Assembly (NCBI RefSeq): GCF_900497805.2
Contig: NW_020954562.1
Location: forward strand, 22,408,347-22,472,346
From: Vombatus ursinus
Lineage: Eukaryota; Chordata; Mammalia; Diprotodontia; Vombatidae
DNA: 64,000 nucleotides
Direction: 5' to 3'
Shown: piece by piece, positions 10,866 through 20,345 of the stretch
How positions within the stretch are numbered: the first letter of the stretch is position 1
Layout: the number at the start of each line of letters is the position of its first letter
Program-made: the position numbers and the translations under genes
The notes under the pieces: model-generated
The model's database searches: none
What the model was told of the DNA's origin: nothing
The model's input: the letters and a program-made list of their open reading frames with translations, nothing else

Positions 10866-11036
10866 CCAAAAACCATCTCACCTGACTTCCTAGAAGTCAG
10901 AGACCCACAATGCTGCTCTGGGTAATCTGTGCACTTGGGGAGGCTCAGCAGCAGGACACAGGCAAAGGAAAGGGTAGGGAGAGACAGAGAGAAATGCCTA
11001 CCTGTTGACTAGGAGAAGATCTGACCTTTGGGCAGG

Positions 11037-11054
11037 TCTCTGGTTTTGGCACCA
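11037..11054 (-). promoter_or_regulatory. Retroviral primer-binding site, tRNA-Phe-like
   Basis: On the minus strand TGGTGCCAAAACCAGAG follows two bases after the LTR end. The tRNA-Phe type of primer site known from some class I ERVs reads close to TGGTGCCGAAACCCGGG, so 14 of 17 positions agree. Its place beside an LTR ending in CA supports the call. Confidence 0.65.
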
Positions 11055-11057
11055 AAA

Positions 11058-11516
11058 TGAAGAGAATGATGAGGTTCAGGAGTAGAATTGTCAGGAAAGA
11101 ATTTAAGAGGCAGATATTTTCCTAGTCAAGAGGGCTTCATTGATGCAAAAGCAGTGGACTCATCCTTAGCTAGTACTAGCATCTTGGATGACAGGGGCTT
11201 GCTTTTATACACAAATCTTGGGCACTCAGCCAGGAGTGGAGTATACTCCTGGGTGGGCAGTTAACCACAGGGAAGGGGAAGCAGCTGTGTTGGGTACTTT
11301 TAATCATAGAGAAGGAGAGACAAGAAAAAGGAAGCAGGTATGTCTTGTTAATATATCGAGCCCCCTATTACTGGGTGGATTTAGATTTAGGCAAGGTTCT
11401 TTTTGTTGCTGGGCAGAAATCAGCCTCATCAGTATACAGTAGCCTTTTTGATTGGCTGAAATTGTGGACTTTGACTCCTTTCTGTATTTATTTTCATATA
11501 TACTTTCTTTAGACAG
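11058..11516 (-). repeat. ERV long terminal repeat (5' LTR, minus strand)
   Basis: Read on the minus strand it starts TGTCTAAAG, has a CAGCCAATC CCAAT-box, a TGTGTATAAAAGC TATA-box about 200 bases further on, and ends CTCTTCA just before the primer-binding site. The outer boundary is inferred from the TG start and from the SINE-like text (GGTAGCATAGTGGATTAAAA) that begins at 11517. No second LTR was found in the window. Confidence 0.6.
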
Positions 11517-11572
11517 GTAGCATAGTGGATTAAAAATTGGATGAGAAATCAGGAAGATCCTTGACCCACAGT
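11517..11572 (+). repeat. Truncated tRNA-SINE head
   Basis: GGTAGCATAGTGGATTAAAA, GAGAAATCAGGAAGATCC matches the 5' tRNA-like part of the marsupial SINEs. It is followed directly by L2 sequence. Confidence 0.4.
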
Positions 11573-11584
11573 GGTTGTTAATCA

Positions 11585-12332
11585 GCAAATATAATGGCCT
11601 TTTCTCAATCTTTATCTTTCTTGGCCTCTCTGAAGCCTTTGACATTCTCATACTTTTTTCCCCTCCTCTCTTCTCTTTTTATCCATCATGCCCCAGGAAC
11701 CTCTTTATCCTGCAAGATCACATTAATCCTGCTTGTACTCACATCTCATCAAAACCCTCTGCCCTTGGGGATCCTCTGGAGGGCGGATCATCAAGCTCCT
11801 CACCAAACCTCTATTTGAAGAGCTCACCCAAGCCAGCAGTCTCTTAATTTCCTGCCATGTGGCATTCCTTTGGGCTTCTCTATTATCCCCTTGCACCCTG
11901 GTACCTTTCTTCCCATTCCACTGCTTTTCAGCTTCCTTTTGTGTATTGTCTTCCCCCTCTCTGTTATATTATAAGCTCCTTGAGGGCAGAGCTTCACATC
12001 TTTTCCAAATTGATCTCATCAATGCCTATAGATTCAATTATCATCTCTATGTTGATGATTCCCTAATCAACTTATCCAGCCTTAACATCTCCCCTAACTT
12101 ATTCTCAAATCTCCAACTGTCTGTTGGGCATCTTGAACTGGATGTTCAATAGGCATCTTAAACTCAATATGTCCAAAACTGAAAACAGTGTCTTTCTTTC
12201 CAAATTGTTTCCTCTTCCCAATTTTCCTATTACTTTGGAGGACCCCAGCATTTTTCCAGTCACCTCAGCTTGCAATCTAGGTGTCATCCTCAAGTCCTCA
12301 TTGATTTGCCTCTCCTTCTCCCAATCTAATGG
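11585..12332 (+). mobile_element. LINE2 ORF2 reverse transcriptase relic
   Basis: Broken reading frames carry L2/CR1 reverse transcriptase landmarks. HLYVDD (the YxDD box, near 12040-12060) is followed by SLINLSSLNISPNLFSNLQ, then LNMSKTENSVF, and then SACNLGVILKSSL near 12260-12300. These match the L2 order YADDTQLYLS, LKLNPSKTE, VRNLGVILDSSL. Frameshifted and dead. The element continues at 12559 after a foreign patch. Confidence 0.85.
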
Positions 12333-12558
12333 ATTCTAAGCCCAGTGCTTTGCACACTGTGCCACCTAGCTTCCTCTGAGCTATTTAAAAGAATGAAAGG
12401 CCTTAATGGTGCCTGGCCCCTTCACACAGGGATCCAAGAAACGCTCCTATGAGTGTCTCCAAGAGACCATCCTATGATGATTTCCTGGGTTGGCCTCTCT
12501 CCTTTCTTCTTCTCTCCTGCTGAATTCATATATTACATATGCCTTCTGCCACTATCTC
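12333..12558. repeat. Copied patch inside L2 (paralog of 14306-14513)
   Basis: From ATTCTAAGCCCAGTGCTTT through CTCTGAGCTATTTAAAAG to TTCTGCCACTATCTC the text matches 14306-14513 almost base for base, apart from an extra segment of about 18 bases. It begins with the last 40 or so bases of a reversed SINE and runs into that SINE's right flank. It sits where L2 should carry roughly 100 bases of its own sequence. Confidence 0.9.
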
Positions 12559-12768
12559 CTCTAACACTGTTACTACCTTATTCTAGGCCATCATTACTTC
12601 AAGATTACTAGAATAGCCTGCTGATTAGTCTACTTGCCTCAATTCTCTCCTTACTCCATTCATCTTCCTTTCAGTTGCCAAAATGATTTTCCTAAAGCAC
12701 AAGTCTTGTCATACTACCCCACTCCTGACTCTATTCAATAAATGCCATTGGCTTCCTATCCTCTCTTT
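12559..12768 (+). mobile_element. LINE2 continuation
   Basis: L2 resumes after the patch: TAACACTGTTACTACC, AGAATAGCCTGCTGATTAGTC, TTGCCTCAATTCTCTCC, TTTCAGTTGCCAAAATG, TTCCTAAAGCACAAGTC, AATAAATGCCATTGGCTTCC. This is the segment after NLGVILDSSL in L2. Confidence 0.8.
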
Positions 12769-12913
12769 TGTTGTTCAGTTGTTCAGTTATTTCAGTTGTG
12801 TCCATCCATTGTTCAGGGCCATAGAACTAGGAAATGTCTGTGGCTGGATTTGAATTCAGGTTTTTTTCTGACTCTAGGTTCAGTCTCTTATTCACTGTGC
12901 TATCTTCCTGAGT
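12769..12913 (-). repeat. MAR1-type CORE-SINE, internally deleted
   Basis: TTGTTGTTCAGTTGTTCAG is the reverse complement of the MAR1-type 3' end (CTGAACAACAACA). Then GAACTAGGAAATGTCTG, GGATTTGAATTCAGG and CACTGTGCTATCTTCCTGAG give the reversed tRNA-like head. About 90 bases of body are missing. Confidence 0.75.
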
Positions 12914-13100
12914 AGGATCTCATTTGATCCTCACACTAACACTGTGAAGTAGGTGCTATTATTATAACCTCCATTTTACAGATTAATAAATTGAGGCTGA
13001 CTTGCCCATGTTTACACAGGGTACTGAGGCAGAATTTGATCTCAGGTCTTCCTGACTTCAAGTACAGTGCTCTCTCTATTACTTCACCTAGTTTCCTCAT
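12914..13100 (-). repeat. MIR SINE
   Basis: GATCCTCACACTAACACTGTG, GTAGGTGCTATTATTATAAC, CATTTTACAGATTAATAAATTG, CAGAATTTGATCTCAGGTC and TTCCTGACTTCAAG form a nearly complete reversed MIR. Confidence 0.8.
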
Positions 13101-13185
13101 GTATAGGGAATGGAAGACAACCAATCCTGCAACAGTACAGTACTACATTAATATTTCAGTGATACTTAAAGAAAAAGGCTATGAG

Positions 13186-13305
13186 CACCTATAGATATGG
13201 AGAAGCAAATGGCAAGGCATTCCAGTATCTTTGCCAAGAAAATCCCAAAATGGGGTCATGAAGAGTCAGACATGACTAAATGACCACACAACAGCAATAA
13301 AAAAC
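13186..13305 (+). repeat. MAR1-type CORE-SINE, 3' body only
   Basis: GGAGAAGCAAATGGCAAGGC, ATTCCAGTATCTTTGCCAAG, AAAATCCCAAAATGGGGTC, GAAGAGTCAGACATGACTAA and CACAACAGCAATAAAAA match the second half of the intact copy at 30697-30955. Confidence 0.8.
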
Positions 13306-13504
13306 CTGTAAATAAGACATATTTCCACCTTCTCCATAGAAAGCAGGGGGATTATAGGTATGGTATATTACTGAGTCTGTTGCTGTCACTGTTGTGGTTT
13401 ATTTGTATTAATTGATTTTTCCTTTTTGCAAGGAATGGTTCTCTAAAGGAAAGGTGGATTAGGAGGTGACAAAGGTGAAAAAGAAAAAAAAAGTCAAGAT
13501 AACT

Positions 13505-14105
13505 ATTTTTAGTGAGAGTCTCTAATTTTTTTGGGGGGAGGGAAGGGAGCAGATCCTTTGTGGAGTTTTTCTGTGGAAATCTATGGATAGTAATTGCACA
13601 AGTTGAGGAAATATAGAGTAGTAGTGATTGGCTCTGGGGACCATAATACCGCATAGAGGAAGTAACATACACCAAAGTGGAACTGACTCAGTCCTCCATT
13701 TTTTGGAACAAATTTCAGCTATAATTACAGCTTCTAGTTGTTACAGTTTTATTTCTTTTAATAGCCAACATATCTGTATTTGGAACAGCAATCTTCTTCA
13801 AATCTCCGGATAACCTTTCTTCACTCCCTCTACCCCCAGTTAAAAGTATGCTAATAAATATTTAGCTCTCCAGGAAAAAAAAAGTATACATTACATACTA
13901 AAGTTTAATTTGTGTTATTAACATTTTATCCATCACTTTCTACAGACTAGGTAATTAACAAAACAATAAACTAAAAATATCTCTTCTTCTAACTTCTCTG
14001 TTTCACATAGACTCTCTGGGTCCCACCTTTTTCTATTGTTTTCTCAGGCCAAGTAGTATTTGGCCTCTTCTGAAAGACAACAGGCCAGCCAGAGGACTAT
14101 ATTGA
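13505..14105. repeat. Diverged paralogous block A (pairs with 14530-15010)
   Basis: Landmarks shared in order with block B are GTCTCTAATTT / GTCTCTGATTT, AAGTTGAGGAAATATAGAG / AAATTGAGGAAATATGGAG, AGAGGAAGTAAC / AGAAGAAGTAAC, CTCAGTCCTCC / CTCAGTTCTCC, and CTAACTTCTCTG with TTTTCTCAGGCC / CTAACTCTTCCC with TTTCTCAGACC. The match is only moderate. It could be an old local duplication or two copies of an unnamed repeat. Confidence 0.5.
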
Positions 14106-14110
14106 TTTCT

Positions 14111-14349
14111 ATTGTTCAGTCTTTTAAGGCATGCCCAACTCTTTGTGACTCCATTTGGAGTTTTCTTAGTAAAGATACTGGAGTGGTTTGCCATTTCCTT
14201 CTCTAACTCATTTTATAGATGAGGAAACTAAGGCAAACAGGGTTAAGTGACACAGCTAGGAAGTGTCTGAGGCTGAATTTGAACTCATGAAGATGATTCT
14301 TCCAGATTCTAAGCCCAGTGCTTTATGCACTGTGCCATCTAGCTTCCTC
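14111..14349 (-). repeat. MAR1-type CORE-SINE
   Basis: Nearly full length and reversed: ATTGTTCAGTCTTTTAAGG, TTTGTGACTCCATTTGGAG, ACTGGAGTGGTTTGCCATTTCC, TATAGATGAGGAAACTAAGG, GGCTGAATTTGAACTCATG, CACTGTGCCATCTAGCTTCC. Its right end is part of the duplication copied to 12333. Confidence 0.9.
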
Positions 14350-14513
14350 TGAGCTATTTAAAAGAATGAAAGGCCTTAATGGTGCCTGGCCCCTTCACAC
14401 AGGGATCCAAGAGACATTGTTCCATCCTATGATGGTTTCCTGGGTGGGCCTCTCTCATTTCTTCTTCTCTCCTGCTGAATTCATATATTACAGATGCCTC
14501 CTGCCACTATCTC
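14306..14513. repeat. Source-side copy of the 226-bp patch
   Basis: Contains the last 40 or so bases of the MAR1-type SINE and 160 bases of its right flank. Because the SINE is intact here and only partial at 12333, this locus is the more likely donor. Confidence 0.85.
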
Positions 14514-14529
14514 TGCCTTCACTATATCA

Positions 14530-15010
14530 CATAATGGTCTCTGATTTGTTGGGTGGATCCACCATTGATATCTATAAACAAGAGTTAAACAAATTGAGGA
14601 AATATGGAGGAGAAATGATTTGCTCTAGTGGAGGCAATGCTTACATAGAAGAAGTAACCTCTTTACCACAGTGCCACAGGAGGGTACCAGCTCAGTTCTC
14701 CCTATTTTTCTCATCAGAAGCAGTTTTAGCTATTATTGGCTCTGAGTATTTAGTATCCTTATCATTTCTAGTCAAAAGATCTCCATCAGGAGTACCAAAT
14801 TGCCTCAGTTCCCAGACAGCCTTTTCCAACTAGCCCCAACTCTATATTTTTCTGATTTAATTTCCACTCAACTAAAGTTTTGTCTTTTTTTTCCTAACTC
14901 TTCCCTAGACTTTCTGAGCACTACTTTCTTCTATTCCTTTCTCAGACCCAGAACCATTTAATCTCTCCTCAAGAAGTCAGGGAGGAATTTCTAATTTACC
15001 CAGCAGCAGC
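14530..15010. repeat. Diverged paralogous block B (pairs with 13505-14105)
   Basis: See block A for the shared landmarks. The 171-aa open frame at 14318-14833 spans the SINE end, the duplicated flank and this block, so it is a composite accident and not a gene. Confidence 0.5.
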
Positions 15011-15420
15011 TAAGCATAACACTCATAACACACACACCTAAAGGCCTTGGAAATAGTGTTTTTTTGTTTGTTTGTTTGTTTGTTTTACTTCATGGATTCC
15101 CCAGACCAAAGAATCTGTCATCTAGCCAACAACCCACTGGCAGCAGGCCTCTTTGCCCTTAACTAAGGTGACTCTGGGACAACAGACAGCTTGGACTTCA
15201 AGAATCCAGGATCATCTTCATATTATGATGAAGCATTAGCAAGTTTTTGTACAATTTGATCGCCTCAAAAATATCATCACTCATTTGCCTGGAGAACAGT
15301 GCTTCCTCTGAAGGAGTCAGGCAGTGTGTTTTATCATATACACAGAAGTCAATGGATGTGGAGAATGGGAAGTAGACTCATTGAGAAAAGGGTGATATTT
15401 TATATTTGATGTTGGTACAA
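15011..15420. other. Unique DNA with a (TTTG)n run
   Basis: A TTTG repeat lies at about 15060-15085. The rest shows no repeat or exon that I recognise. Confidence 0.5.
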
Positions 15421-15595
15421 TAAATTTGGGAGTGAGGAAGAACCCAGAGTTGGAAGCCCTGTATTCAAATCCCACCTGTGACACTTAATATCTCTGGGCA
15501 AGTCACTTCCCCTCCCCTGGACTCTGTTTCTTTTATCTGTAAAATTAGAGGGTTGGAATGACACTCCTATATCTATGGTCCTAAAATCTCAAATT
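15421..15595 (+). repeat. MIR-type SINE
   Basis: GAACCCAGAGTTGGAAGCCC, GTATTCAAATCCCACCTGTG, TCTGGGCAAGTCACTTCCC, GGACTCTGTTTC and ATCTGTAAAATTAGAGGGTT give head, core and tail in forward order. Confidence 0.8.
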
Positions 15596-16735
15596 TAAAA
15601 AAAATCTCCTTCATCAGTCTCTTGTTCTTTCTCCCTTGCATTTTCCTTTTTCTAACTGACCTCAAACCAGGGAGTCTCTGAACTGGGCTAGTCACTGGCT
15701 GTCAATTTGAGATATTCTGACTCCCCTGAGCCATCTAAAACTAGAGGGACAAGGCCTGATTCTCCTTTGTTCAGCAGAGAGAAGCTTGATGTTTTCCCAA
15801 AGGATACTTACAAGGTAACTAAGGCAGAAACAAATGCAAAGAAAACATAAAAGCCTGGAAATAACTGAAGGTAACAGCATACAGATTACTTAGCTAATAC
15901 TCACGTACAAATTGACTTGGCAGACACAGAGCCCATTTTCCCATAGCTTGTCTAGCTGAACTGAAAGGAAAAGGATTTTTGTTGACTAGGTTAAAATAAT
16001 TTTTGAGAATCATAACACCCCAAGGGCCTAGGGGAATGGTGAGGTTGGGAGCAATAACTGTCCCAACTTGTCCCAGAATTCTGTGAAGGCCCTGTAGAGC
16101 TAGGGAAGCTAAGTGGGGAAATTAAGTCAGGAGATAAGAGAAACACTGACTGCTTAGCATGTTAATTCCTGTACCTTTGAATTTCCCTCACACTGCCAGT
16201 GGATTTCAGGAAAATGCTCTTTTTAGCCAGGGGGAGGCTTACAGCTGAATGATTTTCTGTTTGTTTGGATTACTCTCATGTAAACAATGAAAACACCATC
16301 AACAGAGAATTACAGCAGTTTCTAATTTATGAAGTAAAGCTTGCCGATGGCAATTGGGCTTGGCCAGGCAGACTCAGGAAAGGAAGAGGAAATGGGAATT
16401 TACAATAGTGGCTGTGTTTAATAAGAGCCAGAGCAAAGGAGAAAGATAAAGGTGAAAGAAGGCAGAGGTTGTAGTGCCTTCCTCCAAGGGCCCCAGGGAA
16501 AGAAGTAGCAACTGACACAAGATTCCTTCTGTACCATTTCCCTCTTCATATCTATTTGCCACGAAGCTGACTCTGGATTTATACTTCTTTTCATCTCCTT
16601 ATTGTGACAGAGGACTGGCCAATTGAAGCCTAGGTCTTGCCCCTATTGGCCAGTTCCCCTTCACCACCATTCCATGTAATTTTCATTTTTTACTCCAGAA
16701 ACAAGAAAGTCATAAACTTATAGAATTTTAGGACT
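15596..16735. other. Unique DNA, no gene recognised
   Basis: No named repeat. Three overlapping reverse frames of about 62 aa (15692-15880, 16327-16518 and 16374-16562) have no recognisable domains, and I give them no product. Confidence 0.45.
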
Positions 16736-16739
16736 GGAA

Positions 16740-16925
16740 GGGAGATAACATGGTACAGTAAAATTGAACTTGTAGTCACAGGACCTGGATTTGAATCCTG
16801 GCTTTGTCTTTTCCTAGTTGTTATCTTGGGCACATTATTTAGCTTATTTTTGGCTCAGTTTCCCCATCTGTAAAAAAGAGATTGGACTAGATGGCATCCC
16901 AGCTCTACATGTATGGCTTAGAAGC
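16740..16925 (+). repeat. MIR-type SINE
   Basis: AACATGGTACAGTAAAATTG, GGACCTGGATTTGAATCCTGG, CTCAGTTTCCCCATCTGTAA and GAGATTGGACTAGATGGCAT in forward order, with a near-complete MIR-like body. Confidence 0.8.
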
Positions 16926-17024
16926 CATCCAGGTGAGCTCTCATTTTGTGGATGAGTGAATCAAGTAGCATCAAAGATAAAAGACTTGCACAAGGTCCTT
17001 GTGTTTCATGTGAAAATTCTTGAC

Positions 17025-17135
17025 TATAGAGGCATTGTGGCAAAATAAATAGAAAGCTTGAATAAAGGAATACCTGGGTTCCAGTCTTGACTCAGATACT
17101 TATTGGCCATGTGGTCCTGGGTAAGTCATCTAACT
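17025..17135 (+). repeat. MIR-type SINE head fragment
   Basis: GGCATTGTGGCAAAATAAAT, AATACCTGGGTTCCAGTC, GTGGTCCTGGGTAAGTCA. The tail is lost. Confidence 0.65.
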
Positions 17136-17218
17136 TCATATACTAGAGTATATTAGGGGGACTAGTTAGTGTACCTGTCCCTGACTGGCTGCTACTGGAG
17201 AATTGCTGCTAAAGAAAT

Positions 17219-17370
17219 ATATTTTTTTTTAAGTTTATGTTGTTTTCTTTTTTTTTTATTCAAATCTTCTCCCTCCTCCTTTCCCTTTCCTATGTATTGA
17301 GAAGGCATGAAAAATGGAACCCATTACAAATATGTACAGTCATGCAAAACAAATTTCTTCAAAGAACTTT
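17219..17370 (-). mobile_element. L1 3' UTR fragment
   Basis: T-runs (the reversed poly-A tail) followed by CAAATCTTCTCCCTCCTCC, TGAGAAGGCATGAAAAATGG and GTACAGTCATGCAAAACAA match the 3' UTR ends of the L1 and HAL1-like copies at 28 kb and 48.5 kb. Strongly 5'-truncated. Confidence 0.65.
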
Positions 17371-17584
17371 GAATAAACTAAGATGATCACTAGAGAAGAC
17401 CAGACCAATATAGGACATATGCTAGAAGGAGAGGGTAGGAATTTCACAATAGTAAAATATCTCTAAGCAAGTAGGGGTTGAGAACAAGCAGAGCTGGACT
17501 GCAGCTTGCTATGCTTTAGGCTGCCTTTTTTTTTTACTTTCTATCCTCAACCATTGAACAGAAGCCCTCAGTGGCATCTGCCTC

Positions 17585-17755
17585 AGTGATGTTCTCCAGG
17601 CCGCTTGTGGCATAGTAGAAAGCAGACTGATTTTGCTAAGAAGTCTTGAACTCAAATCCCACTTCTGGCATTTATGGGTGAGCATGGGTAAGTCAACTTG
17701 TCTCTTTGAGTCTAGATTTCCTTATCTGTAAAATGGGCCATATTAGTTCCTAATG
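17585..17755 (+). repeat. MIR-type SINE
   Basis: CTTGTGGCATAGTAGAAAGC, CTTGAACTCAAATCCCACTTC, GAGCATGGGTAAGTCAAC, CTTATCTGTAAAATGGGCC in forward order. Confidence 0.8.
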
Positions 17756-17824
17756 AGTCAGCATTGTCAAGTGGCAGCCAAAATATCTGATATAATATAA
17801 TTAGGAGGGGGCACAGCTTTCAGG

Positions 17825-18385
17825 AATGGGGAGATGAGCATTTAACTGTACTTTGCATCCAGATCTCATCTTAAGTACTCAATTCTGAGCACTACAATTT
17901 AAAAATATTGATGTCAAAGATTGCCAAGAGGAGGTCAATGAGGATGGTGAAGGGCTTTGATGTCATGACATATATGGAATAGTCGAAAGAACTATGCATT
18001 TTAGACTGAATAAGTAAGACTCAGGGAGGACATAATTGTTGTTTTCAAGTATTTGAGGGGCTGTCATATGGAGGGGTTTTTAGCCTCATTCTATTTGGCC
18101 CTAGATGACAGAACCAGGAGCCCTTCATGGAAGATGCAGGAGGAAATTTCAGTTTTATTGTTAGGAAAAGTTGCTAACAATTAGAGTTATTGAAAAGTTG
18201 AATAGCTTCGTTCAAGAGCCTCCTTGGAGATCTTCAAGAAGCAGGTAGATGACAACTTGTTGGCTTGTTATAGTGTTGCTTTATGTTACAGTGGTGTTAT
18301 ATATATAATATGTTATACTAGTAATTACTTCCTTTATAGTTGCTGAAGTCCCTTCCAGCTTTTCAATTCTGTGATTCTGGAATAA
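17825..18385 (+). mobile_element. LINE L3/CR1, 3' region
   Basis: The order AAGACTCAGGGAGGACATAA, TTTTCAAGTATTTGAGGGGC, TGTCATATGGAGGGG, TATTTGGCCCTAGATGACAG, AACCAGGAGCC, GCTAACAATTAGAGTTATTG, GGAGATCTTCAAGAAGCAGG, GATGACAACTTGTTGG and CTGAAGTCCCTTCCAGCTTT is the 3' part of the amniote CR1/L3 family. No open frame. This is one of the oldest elements in the window. Confidence 0.8.
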
Positions 18386-18675
18386 TAGTAATAACCATAA
18401 TACTCACCTCACAAGGTTGCTGTGAGGTTCAAATGTGATTATGCATATAAAATCCTTTGCTGACATTAAAGTGCTATGTAAATGTCAGTTGTTATGTCTA
18501 TCAGAAAATTAGGGTTCTCATGCTGACATGTTTATGTAATCTTGAGCCAGTCATTTATTATCTCACAGCCTCAGTTTACTTATTTATAAAATGAAAATAA
18601 TTATAAAACCTCATAAGATTGTTGTAAAATAAAAGTGCCATAAAAATTATTAATTATATCATTAATGTTGTTAAT
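18386..18675 (+). repeat. Two MIR 3' parts in series
   Basis: The first copy reads CTCACCTCACAAGGTTGCTG, GAGGTTCAAATGTG, GTGCTATGTAAATGTCAG. The second reads TGATAATC-like GTAATCTTGAGCCAGTCA, CAGCCTCAGTTTACTTATT, CTCATAAGATTGTTG, GTGCCATAAAAATTATTAA. Confidence 0.75.
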
Positions 18676-19270
18676 ACCTCATCTAAGGATCTGTAGCTTT
18701 TTATTTCCTCACTACTACATATGCATAAAAGTTTATATGGGCCTTGGCTCATATTATTTATCATTTATCGTTTCCAAAGCCAAAGAGAAAGCTTGACCAA
18801 TTTCAACCTTCTCTTCTGGCCTAGCCATATTCAGACTCAAAGTCTTCTAACTTCAGTCTAGTTCGATGTTTCAGTGACTTAACTCTCCCCGACTTGCTAC
18901 CAAGACTGAGGTCATCTAACTCACACCTAATGTCCAATCATACTGGCTCCCCCTCCTCATTCATCTGCAATTCACTTATTCTATTCTTGAGAAATTAATC
19001 TTCAACTTTCCCAACCAGTCACACAATTAACTTGGTACCAAACCTCATTCCTTACTCCTCCATGCTGTAGAATGTTGACACGTCTCAGATACCCTGACAT
19101 TTCTGTTGCTATCATCATTTCTATATTTACTCATTTCTTCCTGGTCAAAAAGTATCCCTAATATTCTTTCATGGAACTTTTGGTCAATACTTCTCTTCTT
19201 TCAAAGATGATATTCATGTATTCTTCTTTGAAGGAAGCACTTAACAAAGTTCTACCTGAGACCAAAAGAT
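18676..19270. other. Unique DNA, no feature recognised
   Basis: Pyrimidine-rich in places. No reading frame of interest and no repeat that I could name. Confidence 0.45.
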
Positions 19271-19274
19271 GATA

Positions 19275-19470
19275 AAGTATCATATATTTAGTGTAGGAAG
19301 AGAAATAAGGTCATTTAGTTTAACCTCATTTTTTAAAATAAGAAACTGGGATCCAGAAAATTTGTGACTTGCCCAAGGTCACCTAAATATTAAGTGGCAG
19401 CTCTGTGATTTGAACTCAGATCATCTCTTTCCAAATCCAGTTTCTTTCTTCATTGTATGATACTGTATCA
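19275..19470 (-). repeat. MIR/CORE-SINE-type fragment
   Basis: GAAATAAGGTCATTTAGTTTAACC, AAGAAACTGGGATCCAG, GTGACTTGCCCAAGGTCACC, GTGATTTGAACTCAGATC in reversed CORE order. Confidence 0.75.
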
Positions 19471-19500
19471 CTAAGACTGTTAATCAAGTTGATAATTGCA

Positions 19501-19744
19501 TGTTGTTATTCAGTTGTTTCAGTTGTGGCCAACTCTTCATGACTCAGTTGGGGTTTTCTTGGCAAAGATACTGGAATAGTCTGCCATTTCCTTTTCCAGA
19601 TCACTTTACAGAGGAACTGGGGCAAACAGGATTACATGGCTTGACTAAGGTCACACAGCTAGTAGGTATCTCAGGCCAGATTTGAACTCAGGAAGAAGAG
19701 TTGTACTATTTCTAGGCCTGGCACTCTACTGGACCACGAAGGTG
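19501..19744 (-). repeat. MAR1-type CORE-SINE, near full length
   Basis: TGTTGTTATTCAGTTGTTTC, CTTCATGACTCAGTTGGGG, TTTTCTTGGCAAAGATACTGG, CAGAGGAACTGGGGC, AAGGTCACACAGCTAGTAGG, GCCAGATTTGAACTCAGG. The reversed head is degraded after 19700. Confidence 0.9.
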
Positions 19745-19919
19745 CTGGATACCTTAGATTAAATTTTAAGAATCAGAAAAAATATGTATAAATACTATGC
19801 CTCTACATGAAACAAAACATAATATAGATGATCAAAATGTGTGTGTGTTGGGGAGAAAGGCATTATGGGTACTTGGACACCCTGGCTTACTAAAAAGAAA
19901 AAAAAGAACTTTTAGATCT

Positions 19920-20287
19920 CTATTTTTTATTTTTATTTTTTTCACTTAATAGTATTTTATTTTTTCCAAATTTCATGTAAAGATAGTTTTCAACATTCAT
20001 TTCTGTAAGATTTTGAGTTCCAAATTTTTCTCCCTTCCTGCCTTCCCTCCTTTCCCTCCCCCCTCCCCAAGACAGCAAGCAATATGATATAGGTTATACA
20101 TGTACAACCATGTTAAACATATTTCCACATTAGTCATGTCGTGAAAGAAGAATCAGAATAAAAGGGAAAAACCATAAGAAAAAAAAAAATAAAAGTTAAA
20201 ACAGGATGCTTCAATCTGCATTCAGACTCCACAGTTCTTTCTTTGGATGTGGATAGCATTTTCCATTATGAGTCTTTTGGAATTAGG
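19920..20287 (-). mobile_element. L1, 5'-truncated 3' UTR with target-site duplication
   Basis: A 368-bp insertion flanked by the 12-bp direct repeat ACTTTTAGATCT (19908-19919 and 20288-20299). It starts with T-rich reversed tail, then AACATTCATTTCTGTAAG, TTTTGAGTTCCAAATTTT, a CCCTCC-rich tract, and TTCTTTCTTTGGATGTGG with ATAGCATTTTCCATTATGAG. The last part matches 55012-55045 in the longer L1 copy. A classic LINE insertion. Confidence 0.9.
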
Positions 20288-20299
20288 ACTTTTAGATCT

Positions 20300-20345
20300 A
20301 AAGTACATCTCTCTCTCTCTCTCTCTTCCTCTCTCTCTCAGAGAC
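20300..20345. repeat. (CT)n microsatellite
   Basis: CATCTCTCTCTCTCTCTCTC followed by TTCCTCTCTCTCTC. It lies just right of the L1 target duplication. Confidence 0.9.

Larger units (their letters stand above)
9780..11516 (-). mobile_element. Endogenous retrovirus, class I (gammaretrovirus-like), broken and partial
   Basis: A fossil provirus on the minus strand. Reading leftward from 11516 there are an LTR (about 11058-11516), a primer-binding site, a short leader to about 10870, a purine microsatellite with an assembly gap, and a piece of the end of pol (about 9834-10490). I see no gag, protease, reverse transcriptase, envelope or second LTR, so most of the internal region is lost or hidden. 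It is broken many times over and looks old, probably of early marsupial-lineage age, although this cannot be dated without an LTR pair. Confidence 0.75.

Noticed and set aside
10504-10893. Open frames of 119-126 residues made of Ser, Phe/Leu or Arg/Gly runs
   Set aside because: They are translations of the GAA/GAG microsatellite, bridged by N bases, and have no independent support.
14318-14833. A 171-codon open frame, the longest on the plus strand
   Set aside because: It starts inside a reversed SINE, crosses a duplicated flank and ends in a diverged repeat block. No domain or splice context was seen.
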